NCBI RefSeq assembly: GCF_040712315.1
Contig: NC_134020.1
Span: forward strand, 51,879,751 to 51,943,750
Reading direction: 5' to 3'
Source of the DNA: Castanea sativa
Lineage: Eukaryota; Streptophyta; Magnoliopsida; Fagales; Fagaceae
DNA length: 64,000 bases
The notes under the pieces are model-generated. The model searched no databases. It worked only from the letters and a program-made list of their open reading frames with translations, and was not told the origin of the DNA. Below are positions 1-11,590 of this stretch, piece by piece. Position numbers and translations under genes: made by a program. The stretch's first letter is position 1; each line of letters begins with the position of its first letter.

Positions 1-2742
1 TTAAATTTTAACTTGACTACTCTATTTTTTAAGTATAGCGCATGCAAATTAAGGCCTACATTCACGTACAATACTAACAAAAATCTATTATTAATTACTT
101 ATTAGTATTACAAGTTACCACTAGTGCTCTCATACTAACACAATAGTCTATGCCTACATTCATATATAGGTATTAGGTAACACCAACAAAAATCAACCAT
201 ACTTAACAGAGTCAAAATCAGATTTACACTTTGAACCCTTCAGACATTATCCAAAGCTTGATCCTAAGCTACTTTTGGACTGCATTCCCATTCCCTACAT
301 AAATTATATTGTTTGGGCTCAATTTGGAGAATAAAGCATCATTGTTCTTAGTGGGCTTGAACTATCACATTTTGAGTACTTACAACTATAATGTAACAAT
401 TTCAAAATAAAATAACTCGTAGAAGGAAATTATAAAACTTCATGGAATTGAGTTTTTTTTTTTTTTTTTTTTTTTGTCGATAATTTTCAAGTTCACTTTT
501 TATTAAATTTTGTTTAATTTAAGTTTTTTAATAACCTCCTAAAAAAACTTCTAGAGTCATCACTGATACCTAGCATTTTTTTTAAGACAAAGTAGCTTTC
601 TTTCTTTCTTTCTTTCTTTTAATTTCAAGTTATAGAATCATCTCTCTCTCTCTCTCTCATTGATTTGAGCAACTCAACACAAATCTTTGATGTTGTTTAG
701 AAGAACTCTAAAATGTCTCTTTTGATTGACCTCAATTCCAGCACAGTCGTTATCAACACAAATTAATCACAACATATGGGTTCAAAGTAGATTTGTTGCT
801 TAACACACCAAGCATGTGAGGAGGAAGACTGCCAACACATTTTTCACACACGTTTTTTTATTGATACTCTTAGAGTCCATTTGGATACAGCTGAAAACCG
901 AAATACAAATTTTGTGTGTTGCTTGAAGAAAGAGCGGAATTAAGACAAATACAAATCAAATTAAAGATATTAAGCATAACAAACTTTTTTTTTCTTTGTT
1001 CCTAAAGATATTTGTATTTATTTTGACTGAGTAATTATAATCTCTTTTTTTCTTTGAATTAACCCAATAAAAAATCCTTCAATTCTCAAACCAAAAGAGA
1101 ATAGAAAAAAAAAAACCATTATTTCTTACAATATCTTAATTGAATTGTATGTAAAGATCAATAAATGACATTTAATTCTCTATTCAAATGTCATTCCACA
1201 AGTATAAGTGTTTGTGGGGTGTGGAGGGCAAGGGCCAAGGTTCAAGTCTCCAAAAGGGAGCTACACACATATATACTTAGATTATGCTAAAGTAGAAATT
1301 ATATCTTGTATAAAAAAATAAAAAATAAAAAAATTTACATGATACATTGAGACAATCATTTTGAATATTGAATGATTCCTAAAAGTGGATTCATTCCCTT
1401 TTTCCCTATTTGTATTTGCAGTTATTTTATTAATTTATTTGGTAATAATAATAAAGATAATAAAATAACAAATAGAATAGAAATTAATTAATTTTAATAG
1501 CCTGAATCATGTATCAATAGTCAATAATCATTAATGTTAGATTTATGTATTTTGGGTGTGAATTTTTCTGAGATTTTTCCTTCTCTTTGTTCAAGCTCAT
1601 TAGCCGCCGAAGGCTCAGCCGTCCACCCAAATGTGGGGTGTGGACAGTTTTGTCCGATTGGTTAGTTGTCATGCTATCAATAAAATTCTTAGGGATAAGG
1701 TTTTTGAAATCGAATCAATCTAATTTGAAATCAATGGATATATTGGATTTGCTCACGTTATTAGTGAGTTAAATAGATGCTATATGGTAATGAATAATGT
1801 TACATCCATAATAAATCCTACAAATTGTTACGGATTATAATTTAAGCAAACTAGTCATTTAGGATTTGTTGTAATATTTTTGTAAAAATATCATAAACAT
1901 AGCATTTTTCAAATTAAAATAGCTAAAATTTGTTAAATGTTGACAATGAGTCAAAATCCGATCCACTTAATGCAATATGAATGGATATGATTTTATAAGC
2001 TCTCTGTGTAGTTCTACTAAAAACTCTAGAGAATCTTAGTACATATTTTTTTTTTATTAAAGTTTGTAACCTAAAATATTTATAAACTGCTGACATGGTC
2101 AGTAGTTATTGGTAAATGAAAAAATTATGTTAGTGGTGAACCAAGATGAGAATCAGTAAAAATTTTCTATTACAATAATTTGTCAAAATATTGTAAAATA
2201 ATTTGTGATTGTAGTATTACTTATAACATTTTTTAAGTCAAGAATAACCATCCCTCATTCCCTGGGACTATGCTCATGTTTCCCAAGTTCATACATCTTA
2301 TTGATCTTGATTACGATTATAGCAATTGTCCATTGCCTAAAATAGTAAAAATATGAAAGAGAGAGAGAGAGAGAGAGTCAACCACAAATGGAATGGAAGA
2401 ACATGATCCAATTATAGAAAAAGAATTACAAGAGACATTATTATTCATACGTGCATGGAACTCGTGTCCAATTAAAGAAATCACAAACTTATATATTATT
2501 AGCTCATTACAATAAAATTATATATTTTTGCATAAGAACGTGCTAAAGCGTCAATGTCCTTCGAATTCAACCTTTGTTTTATTCCCACTTGTCTCAACTA
2601 GGTCGCCTTGATTGACACTGGACCAAAGTACATAATAATAAACCAAACCTAATGACAGTATCTGATTACTTCAACAGCAATTATTCTCTTTTAACAAATT
2701 ATAATCTGCAAAACAAAACATTACAAATCATGATTACTTTAA
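1..2742. other. Intergenic DNA downstream of extensin A
   Basis: No supported gene. AT-rich sequence with long poly-T runs (about 455-475), a TTTC microsatellite near 598-618 and CT/GA microsatellites near 643-658 and 2357-2378. A 61-codon open frame at 1587-1772 recurs at 17329-17514 and 36141-36326 because the region is part of the triplication. It has no recognisable domain and is not called as a gene. A short relic near 870-900 with a tccatttggatacagctgaa core corresponds to the better preserved small element at 16359-16591 in unit B. Confidence 0.6.
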
Positions 2743-3813
2743 CTAGTAACCAGTGGGAGGTGGTGGAGATTTGTAATAGTAGGGATGTGGTGGTGGTGGG
2801 GATGGTGGTGGAGGTGACTTGTAAACGTAAGGAGGAGGAGGTGATGGGGAAGGTGGTGGAGGTGACTTATAAACGTAAGGAGGAGGAGGTGAAGGAGATG
2901 GAGGAGGTGGTGACTTGTAAACGTATGGAGGAGGTGGTGATGGAGATGGGGGTGGGGGAGATTTGTAGACGTAAGGAGGGGGAGGTGAGGGTGATGGTGG
3001 GGGTGGTGACTTGTAAACGTAAGGAGGTGGGGGAGAAGGAGATGGAGGAGGTGGGGACTTGTAGACATAAGGAGGTGGGGGTGATGGAGATGGGGGTGGT
3101 GGGGACTTGTAGACATAGGGAGGAGGTGGTGAAGGTGACGGGGGTGGTGGTGACTTATAGACATAAGGAGGTGGGGGTGAAGGAGATGGGGGAGGTGGTG
3201 ACTTGTAGATATAAGGAGGAGGAGGTGAGGGTGATGGTGGTGGTGGAGACTTGTAAACGTATGGAGGAGGAGGAGATGGAGATGGTGGTGGTGGTGATTT
3301 ATAAACGTATGGAGGAGGTGGGGATGGTGATGGGGGAGGTGGTGACTTGTATACGTATGGAGGAGGAGGGGATGGTGATGGGGGAGGTGGGGATTTATAA
3401 ACGTAGGGAGGAGGTGGTGAGGGTGATGGAGGTGGAGGTGACTTGTAGACATATGGAGGGGGAGGTGATGGAGATGGGGGTGGTGGGGACTTGTAGACGT
3501 AAGGAGGAGGTGGAGATGGAGAAGGAGGGGGTGGGGACTTATAATGGTAAGGTGGAGGAGGTGATGGTGAAGGTGGTGGTGGTGATTTGTAGTAGTAAGG
3601 AGGTGGTGATTCGTGGTGTGGAGGTGGTGGTGGTGATTTGTAGTGGTAGGGAGGTGGTGATTTGTGGTGTAGAGGTGGTGGTGGCGATTTGTAAACGTAA
3701 GGTGGTGGAGGTGGAGAAGCGTAAATGTAAGGCTTGTGATCATCGGCAGCTACATTGGTAGCTAATAAGATTAGTGCCAATGCATAGACGAGGTGAGGCC
3801 AAAGATTGGCCAT
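2743..3813 (-). CDS. Extensin (hydroxyproline-rich glycoprotein), copy A
   Basis: Single-exon gene for a 356-residue classical extensin, a structural wall glycoprotein. Residues 1-23 are a hydrophobic signal peptide (MANLWPHLVYALALILL, cut probably after NVAA), which routes the protein to the secretory pathway. Residues 24-76 hold short SPPP blocks with YVYK, LHHK, YHYK, HHE and YYYK spacers. Then come 16 exact-length copies of a 16-residue unit, SPPPPSPSPPPPYVYK, and a 24-residue tail ending SPPPPTGY. In this family the SPPPP prolines are hydroxylated and arabinosylated, and the YxY motifs form isodityrosine cross-links. A TATA box lies about 100 bp upstream at 3914-3922. The start is fixed by the signal peptide. 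Long frames on the other two readings of this stretch are composition artefacts. Confidence 0.95.
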   Translation of the reverse strand: MANLWPHLVYALALILLATNVAADDHKPYIYASPPPPPYVYKSPPPPLHHKSPPPYHYKSPPPPPHHESPPPYYYKSPPPPSPSPPPPYHYKSPPPPSPSPPPPYVYKSPPPPSPSPPPPYVYKSPPPPSPSPPPPYVYKSPPPPSPSPPPPYVYKSPPPPSPSPPPPYVYKSPPPPSPSPPPPYVYKSPPPPSPSPPPPYIYKSPPPPSPSPPPPYVYKSPPPPSPSPPPPYVYKSPPPPSPSPPPPYVYKSPPPPSPSPPPPYVYKSPPPPSPSPPPPYVYKSPPPPSPSPPPPYVYKSPPPPSPSPPPPYVYKSPPPPSPSPPPPYVYKSPPPPSPPPPHPYYYKSPPPPTGY

Positions 3814-3913
3814 TTTTTGAGCAACACTAGAGAAGTCCCAACGCGTCGGTGACTTCTATGGCTTAGAATAGATTTAGACTAGTTTGTGAGTGAACACTGA
3901 GGCAAGCCTGACA

Positions 3914-3922
3914 CTTTATATA
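3914..3922 (-). promoter_or_regulatory. TATA box of extensin A
   Basis: TATATAAAG on the minus strand, about 100 bp upstream of the ATG, conserved at the same distance in all three extensin copies. Transcription would be expected to start near 3885, giving a 5' leader of about 70 bases. Confidence 0.75.
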
Positions 3923-5309
3923 GCCATCCCTTCAATGAGTAAATCATTTTTTTAATAATATATGATGCTTTCTAGCCTAACTGATTATGAATTAGTCCAT
4001 TAATATAATATAATTTTGAAAGTTCTGTACCTTTTTTTGTAATTAAAAATAGAGGCCAGTGGGACCCCAGTAAACTCTAAATACATTTTGTACTCTCTGA
4101 AATAGTCCAGATGAACAATAAGATTAAAAAAAATATACCGGTAGATTACTATGTGATCTAGTTTTGGAAGAAACTTTCTACTGTTGTTAAAGTCTTTGGT
4201 TGGTATTTTAATGAAAACTACACTGAAGATTGGGACCATTTAAACTAATTAAATAGTAGCATCAATCTTGGACTTTTGAACATTCTCGTATTTGCATGTG
4301 TTGCAGAAAGAGTCATATATGATTGTTTCAGACCAAGCAAAAATTTCATTTGCAAACTATATATCCTAGTAATATTAATTGCCCGGTCCATGTTATTATA
4401 ATTAGTACGCGTAGCCCATATGTAAATGATGTCGGCTATGCATTATTGATCAATTTCTTGACAGCTTCTTTTAATTAATTCTTTTTTTTTAATGTGGTAA
4501 AGTAGGTTTCAATCCACGTGTATATTATTCCACAACAAGAGATTTTAAGTTTTTGAAACTAATTAATGGTTTGTATCATTGTAAATGTGTGTAGGCCAAT
4601 TTCTTTTTTCTTTTTTATTTTTTCTTTTGAATGGAATTATTGGCCAATTTCTTGACACATTTAGTTTTTGAAAATAATTAATTTTTTGTATCATTGTAAA
4701 TGTGTGTTGGCCAATTTTTTTTTTCTTTTTTTGAATGGATCTATTGGAAAATTTCTTGACAACGTTAGTTTTTGAAATAGTTAATGGTTTCAATCATTGT
4801 CATTACCTAATTATCTGCTTCTCTTCTTCTTTTTTCTTTTTTTTTATTGAAAATCTTATTTATCTAACCCCACTGCAAGGTTGTCAAGTTGATGGCCTAA
4901 CGTACAGCTCCTACTCATAATGCACTGGGGTCTACGTACAAATCACACTTCCGACAAAGGTTAACATTGACAATGTGGTTTTTATAATTAATTAATATAA
5001 GGCCCAGTTCATATTAAAACAAATTTGTGGGGACTAGAACAGCGTGGTTAGGTGTGAAAACCTTGAAATCCACGTCCATTTAGTTATACAATATTTTTTT
5101 TTGATAATCCCATTTAGTTATACATTATTCTGCACATTACGTTTTTTGAGTTTATTGCCAATTGCATCTCATTCTTATTTTCATGTGGAAAATTCCAAGT
5201 GATGGTCAAGTACAGTCTGTAGTTTTGATTTGCCGCCTAAGCTGACTCCAGTACATAGGACATTTTGTTGGCTTGCTCATAATAGATTGCATTATCTACC
5301 TTTCATAGA

Positions 5310-5851
5310 AGTGTGCATAGATCGGGTTGAGTCAGATTAAAGAGATTTTTTGACCCAATCCATCATGGTGGGTTAAAAAAAATTCAACCCAACCCAACCC
5401 ATCACATAAGTTCAACCCAATCCATATGGGTCGGGTTGAACCTATGGGTTGTACCAATTTTTATTATTATTATTATTAAATTGAGTAGAAAAAAATATAA
5501 ATATAAATATATTTAAAAAACTTAAAGATTAGTATCAATGTAATTCCTTAAAGGCAAACAACACTAATGACTAAACAATAATAGTAATTTACTAGGATTT
5601 GTGTAAATTAATTAGCTTTTATATAAGATAGGAAGAACTAATTATTTTAAAAATTTTATTAAATATATGGGTGGGTCGGGTCGGGTCGGGTTTGAAATTT
5701 TATGACCCAAACCCAACCCGACTCACTATGAAAATAAATAAAAAAAATTAGTAACCCAACCCAACCCACCAAGCCCTAAAAACCAACCTAACCCAGCGAG
5801 TTGAGTTGGGTCGAGTCGGTTTTGGCGAGTTAGTGGGTTCGCTGCACACTC
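5310..5851. mobile_element. Small non-autonomous inverted-repeat element, unit A only
   Basis: About 540 bp bounded by agtgtgca (5310-5317) and its complement tgcacact (5843-5850). Units B (near 21003) and C (near 39662) read through without it, so both show empty sites. The interior is rich in gggtcgggt and its complement acccaaccc, which makes the element strongly self-complementary. Short terminal repeats and no coding capacity fit a MITE, possibly hAT-like. The target duplication is not clear. Confidence 0.7.
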
Positions 5852-6299
5852 CTAACATCTCAAATGAAATGGTCAATTGTGCGACATACAAGGCATTTTC
5901 TAAACATTTGGTTAAGCCAAATTGGGAAAATTTATTAGCCAGTTTTTGCCTCTTAGATACAAGATCAAAGTTGGTTAGAAAATCTCAAGGAACTCTCAGA
6001 GTATTAGCGAAATAGTGCTCCCTCTTTTCACAATCATGGTGAATCACAACACGAATTTAATGAGTAGACCTCACTATACATACGAAAAGAAAGAGCATCA
6101 TTCATTGTGTGCAAAGAGTGTCTAAGAATTACTCGTGTTGGTAGAGTTTGGTGTTAATTATGCAGAGATTATGGATTTGAGAGTGTTTTGAAATTAAATG
6201 CTTGAAAGAGTTATACATTCTCGATTCCAATAGTCATGCAATTTTGGGAAAGGATTCCTAAATCCTAATGCGCACACACTTCAATAATTTCTAACAGTC

Positions 6300-6302
<3 letters not shown>

Positions 6303-6361
<59 letters not shown>
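6303..6361. repeat. GA microsatellite
   Basis: About 29 consecutive GA dinucleotides. The orthologous tract in unit B is only about 27 bases and in unit C it is an interrupted remnant (about 40010-40034), so it has expanded or contracted since duplication. Confidence 0.95.
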
Positions 6362-6363
<2 letters not shown>

Positions 6364-7597
6364 CTGATGGCCTGAATATGACTTATTTTATAAATGAGAG
6401 ACAAAACTCGAAAAAAAGGCATGGGTGAAGATGTATTGTAACTTTTCTTTTCAAAGTTTCATCCTTTAGATTTCTTTTTTCGTTCTTTATCCGCATACAT
6501 TGCATATGTTTTATTAATATATTCTCCAAATAATTGTTAGGTAATTGCTTTATTTTGTCCGTATTTCCAACCATGGAACTTTGATTTTTTGCCTTCTTGA
6601 TTTCTTAGGTTACACACCTGTGGGATTTGAAAGAAAATTTACTTAATTAAATAAAGGCAAAAAGTCAGTAAAAATCATTGGATAGCTAACACCCTAGGAA
6701 TTAGCATTTGAGTTAAAAACTTATTGTTAAAGTTTGATTTTAAGTCATTGTACATGGATCATTGAAAGTTTAAAACCATGAAGATTAGTTAGTCAATCGG
6801 TAATTATATCCTGTCAATTTTGAATATGATGTAAAAAGTTTCGTGAAAATGAAATTTCAATGATTCCATATTAAACAGAGTAAATGCATAACATTTAGCA
6901 CCAACTAAAATAAAAAAAATTCAGTGTTGTTGAGTCATCCCACATCAGCAAGGTGTGATATTGAGAAGGAGTTTATCACTTGCTCCGCGACACTAACTGT
7001 CGCATTCAGTGCAATTTTGGTATTGATATATGACTGCATTTTCCTATCTCATCTCTCTTCTCCTATATGTGTGTTTTTCAAATTAAAAAACTAAAGTCAA
7101 AAAAGAACAAAGACAAGCAATAAATACATTTGACTCTGTACAAGGAAGCATTGTAATGCTTTTCTTGTTTCATATCAATATCGTGGCCGATTAAATGTCT
7201 CACCAATTCAAGCCTCTCTTCACTGCAATCATGATGTAATTTGCTTGAGACAATTTGCTTGAAAGATTCCAAGTAGAGCTAATTTTGAACACTATTTAGT
7301 GACAAGAGAGAATTTCTACCAACTTAAACTGCCCCCTCCTTGACAATTCTCATGATGTCATGCCATTGTGTCCTTTTGTCCGGAGCTCGTTTGTGAGAAT
7401 TTATTTGCATTGAATTATTGGACTAGAAAAACAAGTTTAAGCCAAAATATAGTTTTACTTTGAAAAAGTAGAAGTTTTAAGAAGTTGTATATAAACTAGA
7501 TAAGTTGAATGAAATTTTGCAGTGTTTTAACTGGTCAAAAAAAAAAAAGACTGCTTGAAATTACATTTTACTTGTAAGTACATCTTGTACCTTATAC

Positions 7598-7606
7598 TAA
7601 ACAATG
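7598..7606. repeat. Target site duplication, left end of Pack-MULE (unit A)
   Basis: taaacaatg directly abuts the element end. The same 9 bases follow the right end of the element at 34775-34783 and occur once at the empty site in unit C (41160-41168). Nine-base duplications are typical of Mutator-like elements. Confidence 0.85.
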
Positions 7607-7616
7607 GGATTTATAT

Positions 7617-7645
7617 CCCGTGCAATACTCTAGGTATTGCACGGG
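7617..7645. repeat. Subterminal hairpin of the MULE end
   Basis: A 12-base perfect inverted repeat (cccgtgcaatac and its complement) around a 5-base loop, about 10 bases inside the element end. Degenerate versions lie at the unit B left end (about 22744-22772) and the right end (about 34736-34766). Confidence 0.75.
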
Positions 7646-7734
7646 GTGCAATAGCTTAAATCATAACCTTCCATTAAATCTAATGGCTCTAAAATAACTC
7701 TACGTCATCAATTCGCGTCACTTAGAAAAAAAAG

Positions 7735-8114
7735 AACAAAGTTTCTTTACAAACTTTTTGTATATCTCTATATTAAGTGTGAATTTTGAAAATTTAACCG
7801 TTAAATTGCATGTTTTTATTATATTCTTCATGCATGTAAAATTTTAAGAAGATCAAAGATCAATTGTTATCTCATCAAACAAATGTTAAGATAACAAATT
7901 TTTATGATCTAAAATTATGTATAAAAAATAAGTGTTTTGATCAAATTGTAAATAATATCCAATTTGAACGAAATTTGATATGCATGTTAAGAACATAAGG
8001 AACATAATATTCAACGATTAGATTTTCAAAATTTACAAAAAAAAAAAAAAAAAAAAAGATATACGAGGAGTTTGTAGAGTTTATCTCCAAACTAATTTGG
8101 AGAGAAACTTTGTT
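7735..8114. mobile_element. MITE in left arm of Pack-MULE, unit A only
   Basis: About 380 bp starting aacaaagtttctttac and ending with the near complement gagaaactttgtt. Unit B runs straight across the site (about 22854), so insertion followed the A/B duplication. The interior is AT-rich with a poly-A run near 8038-8057 and no coding capacity. The A-rich target makes the duplication unclear. Confidence 0.75.
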
Positions 8115-9049
8115 GGAAAAAAAATCTAATTCACTCTCTCTCTCTCTTCCTGTTCATTCCTTTCTCTCTCCAACTCTGCACTCCTCATAGTCCTCTCCTC
8201 TATTCTCTCTAATTTTCAAAAAATCCCGATGTTGCTGTTGCCGCTTCCGCTCTAGCGCCAAACCACCGTCATCATACGACCAAGTCTCGAACCAGCCACC
8301 ATTGCGCCACCCACCGGCCAGCATTTTTCTCCTCCAACGATCTATCAACCCTTGCTACACCTTTGCCGGCTCCACTGCTTAGCATCTCCAAACTGCACCG
8401 CCAGCCCAATCAATTCCCAGTAAGTTCTCTCTCTCTAACTTTTCATTGGGAACACGAAAGAAAATAAATTGACATTGGAATTTTTTTGAATTTTTTTAGT
8501 TAATTTTGAGATTAACGATTGAAATTAGATGGTGGGTTTTTTTGGCTGTGGGATTTATGGGTTCTTTTAATTTGGGTCTTTTTCTTTTCTTTTCTTTTTT
8601 TATAAAGTTGTGATTTTTAAAAAAAAAAAAAAAAATTCATTCTCATGGTGGTGATTTGTACCAAGACCCAAGAAATTGTTGATGGGTAAATTGTTTTGCT
8701 CGGTATTATGGGTTGGATTATTTATCTATTTTTGTTTAAGTTTCACTTGTTGGTTTTTCTATTTGATGGTGTGGGTTAGGATGGAAAAAAATGAAGAATT
8801 TAGTTTGTAGTTGATGTCACTGGTAATACCAATTAGAAAATTTTGTTTTGATTTTCTACATGTTGCTCTCATAATTTCTTCAAGAGAAGATCACTATAAT
8901 TTGAGTGTTTGGGTTCTTGGTTTTCCTTTGAAAAACTTGTCTTCTGAGTTTTCTTATTAATTTCACCCATTAATTTGTTAATAGTTCTATCATTTTAACT
9001 AACTCCTAATAACACTCAAATTCAATCTAATGAGGAAGGCTTCATATAT

Positions 9050-9405
9050 GTGCATGCATCACACTTGGTCTTGATTTTGCCAAGGATGTGCTCATAGACA
9101 AGGCTGTTTCTTCTATTAATTCTGTTCAACTACCCGATATTGTGAAGTTTGTGAAAACCCCCCATTTGTTGGCAAAGAGGATATTTTTCGTCCAAATATT
9201 AGAATTTCTCATCTTAATATTGCCTCCTTAGGTCTTTAGATGTTAATAATGGAGAGATATGCATTGTCTTAGTTGCTTCGGGTGCCACTACAAATTTGAG
9301 CATGAGTTGGCAGTTTTCTTACATCACTTGCTTGGTTCAAATTTCAATTACAAATGATGGGGGTGCATTTGTTCAAGTATACAGCAACTAGGCTAAAATT
9401 TGCCA
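9050..9405 (+). pseudogene. Captured LBP/BPI-family gene fragment (unit A)
   Basis: Reading across two frames gives LGLDFAKDVLIDKAVSSI, QLPDIVKFVK and then VLVASGATTNLSMSWQFSY. This order and spacing match the plant lipopolysaccharide-binding/bactericidal permeability-increasing (LBP/BPI) family as I know it. Frameshifts and stops separate the blocks and there is no start or end, so it is a captured, non-functional exon fragment inside the Pack-MULE. A parallel copy lies at 23694-24046. Confidence 0.65.
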
Positions 9406-9662
9406 ATCCAGTTCTATTTTTGTATTCCAGTGCAGAATGAAATGATCATGAAATGCCATGTCAACAATACCATAAGCAGACTTGGATGGTAAATTGCAAT
9501 GCGTGCAAACCGAAGGGCAATAATTTTGAGATCTCTCGAGGCACAATTTTGGTTTTATAAGTCTGTGGAATACGCAGAAGGCAATAAAGGATAAGCCTTG
9601 CAGTTTGCCACCATTTCTTCACGCCAGTACAGATTTTTAATACTTTGTCTATTTTTTTGCAT

Positions 9663-9941
9663 ATGCGATCAACATTGGATTCTGTTGGGTTATCTTGAGA
9701 CCTTGGAGTGCCTGCATCGCAACTGTAGATTGCATCTCATCTGTTTACTCCACAAAGGCAATTCTTGCTTTGTTTCCACCATTCTAACTTCCTTAAAACC
9801 ATGATATTGGTGGAAGAGCATTTGCAGCATCATAGGGGTTGTCTCATGGGGAAGATTCTGCACGAACAGTATGTTGTTTGGTGGAGCAAGTGCCTCTGGT
9901 ACCAAAGACTTTACACCACCCGGATAGGGTATTTGAGATAG
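9663..9941 (-). pseudogene. Captured U2B'' second RRM exon (unit A)
   Basis: Minus strand encodes [16 protein letters not shown] followed by [19 protein letters not shown] and FKEVRMVE, the start of the second RNA-recognition motif of U2 snRNP protein B''. A frameshift after the VETKQEL segment destroys the rest. The version at 25367-25660 is better preserved. The lower-coordinate end is next to a deletion relative to unit B. Confidence 0.8.
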
Positions 9942-10124
9942 CTGCACCATTTTGGAGAGAGAGTGAGAGAGAGCAACATGATAAGGATTGAATTACAAAA
10001 TATAGAGTAGTGACACGCCCATATGAAAGCATATAGAGCACAAAGGATTAAGAAAAATGACTAAAACATGAAACTACATATCAAATGAACTTAGAAGTGG
10101 TCCCAAAAAAGAAAGCATGCTTAC

Positions 10125-10200
10125 TGGAGGCGCAGCTCAGCATAAGCAGGATTCAGACCCAATCCAGCTTAAGCATCATGTTGTTCTTTTTTCTTCTTTC
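10125..10200 (-). pseudogene. Captured U2B'' linker exon (unit A)
   Basis: Minus strand encodes the K/E-rich linker and part of the LNPAYAGAYG segment of U2B'', flanked by AG acceptor and GT donor dinucleotides. It has lost about 12 bases relative to 25844-25929, removing part of the AGAYG stretch. Confidence 0.7.
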
Positions 10201-11536
10201 CTGCAACAATAGGAAACATGTAAATCTCAGTAAAACAAAAAACAAGTCATAAGAAAACCAGGTGTAGGCCTTACATTTGCCACTCTAGCTAAAAGAAACA
10301 AACAAGGGAGTGTCCAGTACTTCTTATATACTCCAAGATAAGCATCCAATACTTAAAATTTTATTTTAAAAATAAAAATTTTAATGTTCTGAACATGTGG
10401 AATAACTTCTTGCATCGGCCTGAACATGTAACATTAGGACATGACCTTCAGTTTAAAGGAACATAATTACAAGTTAAAACATGAGAAAGGTTTAAAACAT
10501 ATGTTCTGACCAATGTACAAAGAAGGGATGCTTGTCTGATTAATATAAAACAATAAGTTATTATGTTAAGCATTGTATCAATGTCCAGTTCATCCTACTT
10601 ATGGAATTTTCACATCAAAATATCTATATCTTACTGAATCCAAATCCTGAATCCACATCAATGCTTCATAGTCAACACTTGATTTACCCTAAGAACCATG
10701 ACAAAAACTTCAAAAAACTGCCAAATAATATATAGTGAAAAACTTCATACAACAACAATAACAACAAAAAAGCTTAGTCCTAAAAATCAGAGAGAGACAA
10801 TAACAAAATTTTCTAATTGGTATTACCAGTGACAACCCTTATTTCAACAATAACAACATTTATTGTTTTCTAATTGGTATTATTGGTGACATCAACTATA
10901 GACTAAATTCTTCATTTTTTTTCCATCCTAACCCACACCATCAAATAGAAAAACCAACAAGTAAAACTTAAACAAAAATAGATAAATAATCCAACCCATA
11001 ATACCGAGCAAAACAATATACCCATCATCAATTTCTTGGGTCTTGGTACAAATCACCACCATGAGAATGACTTTTTTTTTTAAATCACAACTTTATAACA
11101 ACAACAACAACAAAAAGACCCAGATTAAAAGAACCCATAAATCCCACAGCCAAAAAAACCCACCATCTAATTTCAATCCCACTAACTAAAAAAAATTCAA
11201 AAAAAAATTCTAATGTCAATTTATTTTCTTTCGTGTTCCCAATGAAAGTTTAGAGAGAGAGAACTTACTGGGAAGTGATTGGACTGGCGGTGTAGTTTGG
11301 AGATGCTAAGCAGTGGAGTCGGCAAAGGCATAGCAGGGGTTGATAGATCGTTGGTGGCGAGAAACGCTGGCCGGTGGGTGGTGCAATGGTGGCTGGTTCG
11401 AGACTTGGTCATACGATGACGGTGGTTTGTTGCAGGAGCAAAAGCGGCAACAGCATCATCGGGATTTTTTGAAAATTAGAGAGAACAGAGGGGAGGACTA
11501 TGAGCAGTAAAGAATTGGAGAGAGAAAGGTATGAAC

Positions 11537-11571
<35 letters not shown>

Positions 11572-11574
11572 AAT

Positions 11575-11590
11575 GAAGTGAATTAGATTT
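11575..11590. repeat. Target site duplication of nested LINE (left, unit A)
   Basis: gaagtgaattagattt precedes the LINE here. The same 16 bases follow the LINE poly-A tail at 34638-34653, and a one-base variant precedes the LINE in unit B at 27462-27477. Confidence 0.85.

Larger units (their letters stand above)
3923..7597. other. Upstream and intergenic region of extensin A
   Basis: No supported gene. It holds the extensin promoter region and AT-rich intergenic DNA that also occurs in units B and C. A long uninterrupted GA microsatellite lies at 6303-6361, much longer than its counterpart at 21449-21475. An inserted element occupies 5310-5851. A frame around 5860-6015 is shared with unit B (about 21004-21162) but is disrupted in unit C, so it is probably not a gene. 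Confidence 0.6.

Noticed and set aside
1587..1772. 61-codon frame conserved in three places
   Set aside because: Conserved only because the DNA is triplicated. Small, no domain, and another frame of the same stretch is equally open in unit C.
2739..3743. Minus-strand His/Leu/Pro-rich frame overlapping extensin A
   Set aside because: Shifted-frame shadow of the extensin repeat, without a signal peptide or promoter of its own.
2652..3761. Long plus-strand open frame (369 codons) opposite extensin A, also opposite B and C
   Set aside because: It follows from the codon pattern of the proline-rich repeat. Its translation is a low-complexity Val/Glu/Lys run with no domain, and the minus strand has signal peptide, TATA box and classic extensin motifs.
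5680..5790. Possible interstitial telomere repeat (gggtcgggt, acccaaccc)
   Set aside because: The unit is not the plant telomere repeat TTTAGGG, and it lies within a bounded inserted element.
5806..6015. Frame shared with 20979-21164
   Set aside because: Similarity is due to segmental duplication. The unit C copy is disrupted, no domain is recognised, and in unit A the start lies inside an inserted element.
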